DNA of 6,140 nucleotides. It comes from Chryseobacterium gleum. GTDB lineage: Bacteria; Bacteroidota; Bacteroidia; Flavobacteriales_D; Crocinitomicaceae. Location: positions 1 through 6,140 of the forward strand of contig CALPSU020000161.1 in the NCBI GenBank assembly GCA_943326315.2, read 5' to 3'. Of this stretch, positions 1-5,519 are shown piece by piece (position 1 is the first letter of the stretch; every line of letters starts with the position of its first letter). Below the pieces are notes generated by a model that did no database searches, had not been told where the DNA came from, and saw only the letters and a list, made by a program, of their open reading frames with translations. Both the position numbers and the translations under genes were made by a program.

Positions 1-112
<112 letters not shown>

Positions 113-262
113 AAAAACTTTGAATTTTATGTTGTGCTCTAATTTACGTTCTAACTTTACGCTGTCTTTCCTTTTTTTCTCAATCTTTCAAAGAACTTAA
201 TTCTGTATGTTAATCTAATTTCAATTAGGAAAACATTTTTTTCCGTCAACTCGTTCGTTTCG
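113..262 (-). other. 16S rRNA precursor leader (from promoter P2)
   Basis: This is the roughly 150-nt transcribed spacer between the inferred P2 start (near 262) and the mature 16S end. It has no open reading frame and no tRNA. It holds a boxA-like element and T-rich stretches on the minus strand. Its role as a processed leader is inferred from position; the processing sites were not identified. Confidence 0.6.
186..196 (-). promoter_or_regulatory. boxA-like antitermination element in rRNA leader
   Basis: On the minus strand this reads GTTCTTTGAAA, about 75 nt before the mature 16S end. It resembles the rrn boxA (E. coli TGCTCTTTAACA), which binds NusB/NusE and protects rRNA transcripts from early termination. 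The resemblance and position are seen in the sequence; the function is inferred by analogy. Confidence 0.4.
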
Positions 263-268
263 GGAGGG

Positions 269-276
269 CAAAGGTA
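269..276 (-). promoter_or_regulatory. rRNA promoter P2, -7 box TACCTTTG
   Basis: The minus strand reads TACCTTTG from 276 to 269, an exact match to the Bacteroidota primary-sigma -7 consensus TAnnTTTG. A start near 262-264 would give a leader of about 150 nt before 16S. The downstream discriminator is GC-rich (CCCTCCCG) and stands out in the AT-rich surroundings. There is no clean TTG at -33; the nearest candidate is TTAG at 299-296 with a 19-nt spacer, and it lies in the loop of an inverted repeat. Confidence 0.75.
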
Positions 277-319
277 AACATTTATTTTATATTAACTAAC
301 TTTTTATAAAATAAATGTT
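277..319. repeat. Perfect 15-bp inverted repeat abutting P2
   Basis: The arms AACATTTATTTTATA (277-291) and TATAAAATAAATGTT (305-319) are exact reverse complements separated by 13 bases. The inner arm ends directly against the P2 -7 box, and the loop covers the expected -33 region. As DNA it could be an operator or an AT-rich structural element. In RNA started at the upstream promoter P1 it could form a hairpin, but no T-tract follows, so a terminator is unlikely. The symmetry is observed; any function is inference. Confidence 0.8.
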
Positions 320-383
320 AATAAAATAATGTCTGAAATTTCAACATATTATATTAATAATATAACCACTCGTTAGCGGGCTG

Positions 384-391
384 CAAAGATA
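384..391 (-). promoter_or_regulatory. rRNA promoter P1, -7 box TATCTTTG
   Basis: The minus strand reads TATCTTTG from 391 to 384, again an exact TAnnTTTG match, and is followed by a GC-rich discriminator (CAGCCCGC). A start near 377-379 would give a leader of about 265 nt. No TTG -33 box is seen at the usual 17-23 nt upstream. Two -7 boxes with similar GC-rich downstream bases indicate tandem rRNA promoters, as in many bacterial rrn operons. Confidence 0.7.
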
Positions 392-566
392 CTTACTCTT
401 TTGGTTATTCCTAGTGTATCTAAAATTAAATTGTAAAAAAAATTCCGCAATAATCTCAACATACTGATTTAAAGGATGATTAAAAGAATATAAAAAATCA
501 ATTAAATTTAAAACAAATAAATATTAACAGATTAATTGCAAATTATCCCTATGTAAAATGGAAAAG
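392..566. other. AT-rich spacer between pfkA and the rRNA promoters
   Basis: This non-coding stretch follows the pfkA stop codon and runs up to P1. It is very AT-rich and could act as an UP-like upstream region for P1. I find no convincing intrinsic terminator for pfkA: the best candidate is a 5-bp all-AT stem (ATTAA/TTAAT, with a TCTG loop) that would not be stable. No ORF or RNA gene is seen. Confidence 0.5.
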
Positions 567-1538
567 CTATTGGGTTCTTAATTTTTTTAATAAATCTATT
601 TTAGATTTTTCAGGAAGTGCATTTTCTTTAATTCCTTGATCAATTGAGCAAGTAGTTAAATTTTCGCCATTTACACCAACCATTACATTTGATTTACCAT
701 TCATCAATAATTCTACAGAATAGGATCCCAGACGAGTAGCTATTATACGATCTAAAGCAGATGGATTTCCTCCTCTTTGAATATGTCCTAGAATGGAAAA
801 ACGTAAATCAAAATTAGGTAAGTATGGTTTAACTTTTTCTAAAATTTCTTGAGCTCCTCCTGCATCTTCTCCTTCAGCTACTATAATTATAGAGCTTCGT
901 CTACCTTTATTATGTGCCTTGATTTCATTTACTAAATTTTCGATATTTGTAACTTCTTCTGGTATCAATACAGATTCAGCACCAGAAGCGATAGCGGAGT
1001 TCAGTGCAATAAAACCTGCATCTCTTCCCATTACTTCTATAAAAAAAACTCTATGGTGACTGCTAGCAGTGTCTCGAATCTTATCAATCGCTTCTATTAC
1101 AGTATTTAAAGCTGTATCATAACCAATAGTGTGATCTGTTCCGAAAATATCATTATCAATTGTTCCTGGTATTCCAATTATAGGGATGTTCATTTCTTGA
1201 CCTAATACATAAGCTCCAGTAAAAGATCCATCACCTCCAATAACAACTAATCCGTCTATTGATTGTTCGTTTAAATAATCAATAGCTTTTTGACGACCCT
1301 CGCTCGATCTAAATTCTTCACAACGAGCAGTCCCTAATATAGTCCCCCCCCTATATATAATATTATCTACATCCAAATACGTTAAAATTTCACCGCGTTT
1401 ATCTATCATTCCTTGAAATCCATCGTAAATACCAAAAGGAACAATATTGTAATGTAAACACGTTTTCACAATTGCTCTAATACAAGCATTCATTCCAGGT
1501 GAATCCCCTCCTGATGTTATTAATGCGATTTTTTTCAT
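567..1538 (-). CDS. pfkA: ATP-dependent 6-phosphofructokinase
   Basis: The protein (323 aa; E. coli PfkA is 320) phosphorylates fructose 6-phosphate to fructose 1,6-bisphosphate in the cytoplasm, the committed step of glycolysis. Visible motifs are the N-terminal GGDSPGMN (10-17), R72 of GTAR, GGDGS (101-105), PGTIDND (124-130, catalytic Asp128), MGRDAG (170-175), E222, and GHIQRGG (251-257, substrate-binding H252 and R255). Gly104 in GGDGS and PGTIDND rather than PKTIDND indicate ATP, not pyrophosphate, as the donor. Residues matching the E. coli effector site are only partly kept (R21, R155), so allosteric control may differ. I chose the ATG at 1538-1536 because family homology begins at MKKIALITSGGD; the frame is open 17 codons further upstream, but that stretch is not family-like. 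No Shine-Dalgarno is present, as usual for the phylum. A run of eight G lies at codons 63-65. It is separated from the upstream operon by a terminator and probably has its own promoter. Confidence 0.96.
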   Translation of the reverse strand: MKKIALITSGGDSPGMNACIRAIVKTCLHYNIVPFGIYDGFQGMIDKRGEILTYLDVDNIIYRGGTILGTARCEEFRSSEGRQKAIDYLNEQSIDGLVVIGGDGSFTGAYVLGQEMNIPIIGIPGTIDNDIFGTDHTIGYDTALNTVIEAIDKIRDTASSHHRVFFIEVMGRDAGFIALNSAIASGAESVLIPEEVTNIENLVNEIKAHNKGRRSSIIIVAEGEDAGGAQEILEKVKPYLPNFDLRFSILGHIQRGGNPSALDRIIATRLGSYSVELLMNGKSNVMVGVNGENLTTCSIDQGIKENALPEKSKIDLLKKLRTQ

Positions 1539-1631
1539 AGCTAATAATATTACATATTTTGAAAATACATAAATTTTAATATAAATCAATATTAAATTGA
1601 TAGAATATAAAGATTAGATTCATCAAATTAG

Positions 1632-1658
1632 AAAAAAACTATTTTGAAATAAAAATAG
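1632..1658 (-). terminator. Weak second terminator-like hairpin
   Basis: On the minus strand CTATTTT and AAAATAG (1658-1652 and 1645-1639) form a 7-bp stem with a 6-base loop, followed at once by seven T (1638-1632). The stem has a single G-C pair, so it would be weak. It lies about 20 bases past the strong terminator and may act as a back-up. It could also be chance in AT-rich DNA. Confidence 0.35.
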
Positions 1659-1678
1659 AACTTTAGATTTTTTACATG

Positions 1679-1709
1679 AAAAAACCGTGAGAAACTAATC
1701 CCACGGTTT
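1679..1709 (-). terminator. Intrinsic terminator of the uppS-bamA-ompH operon
   Basis: On the minus strand AAACCGTG (1709-1702) pairs with CACGGTTT (1689-1682). Three more pairs (G-U, G-C, A-U) extend the stem to 11 bp with a 6-base loop. Six T follow the GC core (1684-1679). It lies 57 bases after the stop codon of the last ompH gene, so it marks the end of the operon and separates it from pfkA. Confidence 0.85.
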
Positions 1710-1765
1710 ATTATTTTATTTTTTAACCTGTCAACTTATTTTAGTACAAGTCAGTATAATAAATT

Positions 1766-2281
1766 TTATTTTTTAGTAGCTTCTGAATCCATACGTAATA
1801 ACTCTACTAAAACCTCACTAGTAATATCCATCCCACCTTTAAAATATAATGTAACAGTTTCATCAATTACATAACTTAATTTTTTCCTGTCAGAAACTAC
1901 TTCAACCGCTTTCTGCACTCTTTCTAAAATTGGCTTGTTTAACTCTTGGCTTACCGCTTGCATTTCAGTATTCAGTGTTTGCTGTCTTTCTTCTAATGCT
2001 TGTTGCTTTTTCATTAATTTCTCCTCTTCAATTTTTATAATTACAGGAGACATTGTTGGCCTTGCTTTTTCATAAATAGCAACTTGCTTATTAAAATCAG
2101 CTTCCATTTCCTTTAACTCCTGGACACCATTTTGCTCAAAAAGTTTTAATTGATCTATAGCTGCTTTTCTAGAAGGTAAAGTATCTAATAACTTCTGAGA
2201 ATTAACATGGGCTATTTTTTGTTGTGCGATTACTGATCCAACACTTAAAATTATTACGACTGCTAATACTAATTTTTTCAT
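1766..2281 (-). CDS. Periplasmic OmpH/Skp-family chaperone, second paralog
   Basis: This 171-aa protein is of the Skp/OmpH type, which in other bacteria forms a trimeric periplasmic holdase delivering unfolded outer-membrane proteins to the BAM machine. It starts with a signal peptide (MKK, hydrophobic core about 4-17, likely cleavage after Ala19 in VIA-QQ). A beta-type start IAHVNSQKLLDTLP (23-36) precedes a long charged helical region (about 37-130), rich in Glu, Lys and Gln and consistent with the coiled-coil tentacles. The end holds the second beta part with LSYVIDETVTLYFKGGMDIT (135-154). Its layout matches the upstream paralog almost residue for residue in length, but the sequence is well diverged. 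It starts 31 bases after the paralog's stop and is the last gene before the terminator. The start is preceded by A-rich bases without Shine-Dalgarno. The family call is firm; client specificity is unknown. Confidence 0.9.
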   Translation of the reverse strand: MKKLVLAVVIILSVGSVIAQQKIAHVNSQKLLDTLPSRKAAIDQLKLFEQNGVQELKEMEADFNKQVAIYEKARPTMSPVIIKIEEEKLMKKQQALEERQQTLNTEMQAVSQELNKPILERVQKAVEVVSDRKKLSYVIDETVTLYFKGGMDITSEVLVELLRMDSEATKK

Positions 2282-2312
2282 TTTTTCTAACTATTATTTA
2301 TTGTGATTTTAC

Positions 2313-2828
2313 TTATTTAACAGTGATACCCATTTCTTTCAAAACAACATCACTTATATCCATTTTAGGGTCTGCATAAACTAAATTACTTTGATTCGCT
2401 TTATCAAATACAAAAGTATAATTCTTTTTTAAAGCTACTTCTTGCATAGCATCGAAGATTTTATCTTGAATTGGTTTCACTAATTCTTGTCTTTTCTGAA
2501 AATAGTCCCCTTTTACTCCAAACCTTAATTTTTGAACTTCCATAGCTTCTATTTCCATTTTAGCAACTTCATCTTTTCGTTTCTGTTTTTCTTCGGTAGG
2601 CAAAAGCACTTCTTCTCTTGCAAAATTGTCTTTTTTTGTCTTTAAAATAGCATACCTTTCTTCAATTTCTTTTGTCCATCGTTCTGCAAGTTTATCTAAT
2701 TTATTTTTGGCTTCTTTATATTCAGGTACACTTTCCAATATATAGTCAGAATCAATATAAGCGTATTTTTGCCCAAATAGTGATGAAGTACTAATCAATA
2801 AAAATAAACTAAAAATAATTTTTTTCAT
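2313..2828 (-). CDS. Periplasmic OmpH/Skp-family chaperone, first paralog
   Basis: This 171-aa Skp/OmpH-type protein lies directly downstream of bamA and is probably a periplasmic holdase for outer-membrane proteins. The signal peptide spans MKKIIFSLFLLISTSSLFG with cleavage before Gln20. YAYIDSDYILESVPEY (22-37) is the typical first strand-helix of the family. Residues about 38-130 are highly charged (many Lys and Glu) and predicted helical coiled coil. The C-terminal part has VKPIQDKI (117-124), YTFVFDKA (137-144) and MDISDVVLKEMG (156-167), the usual closing beta-helix pattern. I chose the ATG at 2828-2826: an in-frame ATG 12 codons upstream would put non-signal residues before a perfect signal peptide. 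The gap to bamA is 63 bases with no clear promoter, so co-transcription is likely. Having two paralogs in a row is common in this phylum. Confidence 0.92.
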   Translation of the reverse strand: MKKIIFSLFLLISTSSLFGQKYAYIDSDYILESVPEYKEAKNKLDKLAERWTKEIEERYAILKTKKDNFAREEVLLPTEEKQKRKDEVAKMEIEAMEVQKLRFGVKGDYFQKRQELVKPIQDKIFDAMQEVALKKNYTFVFDKANQSNLVYADPKMDISDVVLKEMGITVK

Positions 2829-2891
2829 TTCGGTTTTTTTGAAAGAAACGATGAAATTAACCAAAATATTGTAAACGAAGAATGAATTAAA

Positions 2892-5519
2892 TTATAAATC
2901 TCCTAAATTCATCCCAATAGTGAAGCTTAATTTTCCATGGTACCCTTTTGAATTTATATCCGTTATTGTATGATCGCTTGCATTTGAATAACCTGAAGAC
3001 CAAGCGTCTAATTTATCAAAGCCAAAACCATAATCTAAACCTAACATCCCGAACATAGGAAGGAATACTCGTATACCAACACCAGCAGATCTTTTTACAT
3101 TCAAAGGATTAAATTTTTCAAAAGAAGGAAAGGTATTACCTGCTTCTCCAAAAGCTAGAACATAAAAAGTTGCCTGAGGATTTAAAGAAATTGGATATCT
3201 AATCTCCATAACATATTTTGCAATCAAAGGATCCCCTGCACCAGAAGAAATGGACCCATCTTCATAGCCTCTAAGAGCTATAATTTCACGTCCCCCCATT
3301 TGTTGCATTCCTGAAAGGCCACTACCTCCCATTACAAATCTTTCACTTGGTATTAATCCTTTAGATTTATTGTAAGCACCTAAAAATGCAAATCCATAAC
3401 GAGTTTTTAAAACTAATTTTTTATCCGATGTCAGAGGTAAATACCACTCACCCGTAAATTTTAATTTATAATATTCTAAATATTTAAATCTTTCTTGAGC
3501 AGATTCCATCGAATAATCTGAAATACCCTGAAATTTAGAATAAGGCAAACTACTTTTAGCTGTAAATGTTATATTTGATCCTCCTTGTGGATATATTGGT
3601 GCACTTATTGAATTTCTCTGAAGCACATATTTTAAAGAAATATCATTAGCATAACCTGAATTAAATGTATTCCAAAGAGGGTAATTTTTTAAATCATAAT
3701 ATTGGTAAGCTAGTTCATAATATGCGCTAAAATAATCGTCTGGAAATTTCTTTCTTCTTCCTAAACCAACACCTACACCTGTCATACCTAAACCTTTATA
3801 ATTTGAGTTAGATTTTGCAACTCCACTATAATTTATATCGGTATGATTAATCCAATAGGTTAATGAATTTGGTTTTTTACCACCTAGCCATGGTTCTGTA
3901 AATGAAAAATTATAACTCTGGTAAACTTTTCCATTAGATTGAGCTCGAATAGAAAGACGTTGCCCATCTCCTCCAGGAAGAGGTGACCATGAATCTTTTT
4001 TGAAGAAGTTTTTAGTAGAAAAATTATTAAAAGTTAGACCTAAAGTACCAATTAATCCACCACTTCCATAATTACTTAATCCATTTGCGGCACCAGTAGA
4101 ATTTGAACCAGCGCCATTTCTACCGCCGTATCCTCCAGATAACTCAATTTGATCTGAAGATTTCTCTTCTACAGTATACTCTATATCAACAGTTCCATCT
4201 GCTGGATTAGGAATTGGGTTTATTTGAAAACCTTGTTCATTAAAATATCCTAATTGCGCTAACTCTCTTTGAGTTCTGATTATATCATTTCGATTAAATA
4301 AGTCGCCTGGTTTTGTTCGTACTTCCCTACGAATAACATAGTCATTTGTCTTCGTATTTCCTTTTATTATAATCCTTTTAACTCTAGCTTCTTTTCCTTC
4401 AATTAGTCGCATTTGAAAGTTAATATGATTATTGTAAACATTTGTTTCAACTGGAGTTATTTGAAAAAACAAATATCCTCTATCCATATAAAGGGAAGAT
4501 ATGTCCCTACCATCTTGGCTCATATTTAATCTTTGATCCAATAAAGTTTTGTCATACATGTCTCCATTCTTGATTCCTAAAACAGTATCCAAGTAACTTG
4601 ACCTAAATTTTGTGTTCCCAATCCATTCAATATTTCCAAAATAATATTTTTGACCTTCATCAATTTTTATACTTACCATCAAGCGTTTATTATTTTTTAA
4701 ATAAACAGTATCGAACGTAATTATCGCATCTCTTAATCCAATTGAATTAAATTTATTTATCAATATAGCTTTATCCCGATCGTATGCGACTTGAGTAAAT
4801 TTAGATCTTTTCCAAACACGCCAAAAAGCTTTTTGCTTGGTATCCTTCATAGCCATTTTTAATTTCCATGTTGGAATAGAAGCATTTCCTTCGATTTTAA
4901 ATTGGTCAATTTTAATTTTATGGTTTTTATTAATATCTATTAAAAATATTTCAGAATTATTAATTAAAGTATCTGTAATTCTATTGATATTAACTTCTAC
5001 GGAATAATATCCTTTTTCTTTAAAAAAGCTTTTGATTTTATTACTTGTAGAATAGACTAGATTTTCAGTTATGGTTTTACCTGAATATAAACTTATCTCT
5101 TCTCTTATTTTATCTGCTTCACGTTTATTTATGCCTTTAAATTTAAAACGAGACAATTTTGGTCTTGGAGTAATTTTAATAACTAAATAGACTACTCCTG
5201 CAATTTCTTTTTCAGCAAAAATTTCAACTCCTGAAAATAATTCTTCTTTCCATAAATTCCGAATAGCTTTAGACAATTGTTCACCTGGCAAATCAATCAT
5301 CTGACCCTGCTTAATTCCTGCAATTAATTTAATAGCATTGTGATCGAAATTATCAGCTCCATCAATGCGAATACCTCCAATTTCATATTTTTTAGGGTGT
5401 TTAAAATCAACATCTAAACCATTTCCGATAGTTAATGGGGCATTTTCTATTTGAGAATTAACTGTAAAGGTTAAAATTAACAAAAAAATCAGGTGAAAAT
5501 ATCGCTTATTTATTATCAT
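2892..5519 (-). CDS. bamA: Outer membrane protein assembly factor BamA (Omp85 family)
   Basis: This 875-aa protein is the core of the BAM complex, which folds and inserts beta-barrels into the outer membrane. A signal peptide (hydrophobic core about 8-20, cleavage near NS-Q at 22/23) leads into five POTRA domains at about 45-118, 120-199, 202-289, 292-375 and 378-453, each showing the strand-helix-helix-strand pattern with ending hydrophobic strands. A 16-strand barrel follows (about 458-875). Landmarks are GTLGLTFNNFS (491-501), FTEPWLGG (540-547) and LRGYEDG (749-755), the latter being the conserved (V/L)RG(F/Y) motif of loop 6. Two oddities are a Gly/Asn/Ser-rich stretch at 465-488 between the first two strands, and a C-terminus of FTIGMNLGDL rather than an aromatic end. 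The start codon lies within the end of uppS (14-bp overlap), suggesting coupled translation. It is followed by its probable chaperone partners. At 875 aa it is longer than E. coli BamA (810 aa), as is usual in this phylum. Confidence 0.96.
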   Translation of the reverse strand: MIINKRYFHLIFLLILTFTVNSQIENAPLTIGNGLDVDFKHPKKYEIGGIRIDGADNFDHNAIKLIAGIKQGQMIDLPGEQLSKAIRNLWKEELFSGVEIFAEKEIAGVVYLVIKITPRPKLSRFKFKGINKREADKIREEISLYSGKTITENLVYSTSNKIKSFFKEKGYYSVEVNINRITDTLINNSEIFLIDINKNHKIKIDQFKIEGNASIPTWKLKMAMKDTKQKAFWRVWKRSKFTQVAYDRDKAILINKFNSIGLRDAIITFDTVYLKNNKRLMVSIKIDEGQKYYFGNIEWIGNTKFRSSYLDTVLGIKNGDMYDKTLLDQRLNMSQDGRDISSLYMDRGYLFFQITPVETNVYNNHINFQMRLIEGKEARVKRIIIKGNTKTNDYVIRREVRTKPGDLFNRNDIIRTQRELAQLGYFNEQGFQINPIPNPADGTVDIEYTVEEKSSDQIELSGGYGGRNGAGSNSTGAANGLSNYGSGGLIGTLGLTFNNFSTKNFFKKDSWSPLPGGDGQRLSIRAQSNGKVYQSYNFSFTEPWLGGKKPNSLTYWINHTDINYSGVAKSNSNYKGLGMTGVGVGLGRRKKFPDDYFSAYYELAYQYYDLKNYPLWNTFNSGYANDISLKYVLQRNSISAPIYPQGGSNITFTAKSSLPYSKFQGISDYSMESAQERFKYLEYYKLKFTGEWYLPLTSDKKLVLKTRYGFAFLGAYNKSKGLIPSERFVMGGSGLSGMQQMGGREIIALRGYEDGSISSGAGDPLIAKYVMEIRYPISLNPQATFYVLAFGEAGNTFPSFEKFNPLNVKRSAGVGIRVFLPMFGMLGLDYGFGFDKLDAWSSGYSNASDHTITDINSKGYHGKLSFTIGMNLGDL

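Noticed and set aside
1539..1589. 17-codon N-terminal extension of PfkA
   Set aside because: Family homology begins at MKKIALITSGGD. The upstream residues are hydrophobic, AT-driven and unlike any PfkA N-terminus.
1624..1631. CTAATTTG as a pfkA promoter -7 box
   Set aside because: It is one base short of TAnnTTTG spacing and has no clear -33 partner. A pfkA promoter is likely in this gap, but I cannot place it.
1728..1757. Imperfect hairpin just after the second ompH stop
   Set aside because: It has only about 6 pairs, two of them G-U, and no T-tract follows. The real terminator lies just downstream.
2848..2860. Possible internal promoter (TATTTTG) between bamA and the first ompH
   Set aside because: It lacks one base of the TAnnTTTG spacing and has no -33 box. 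Co-transcription with bamA is the simpler reading.
2829..2864. 12-codon N-terminal extension of the first OmpH
   Set aside because: It would place non-signal residues in front of a well-formed signal peptide starting MKKIIF.
3292..3297. G6 run in bamA as a second slippage site
   Set aside because: Six bases encoding Gly-Gly in the conserved region before the RGY motif is modest and unremarkable compared with the G8 run in pfkA.
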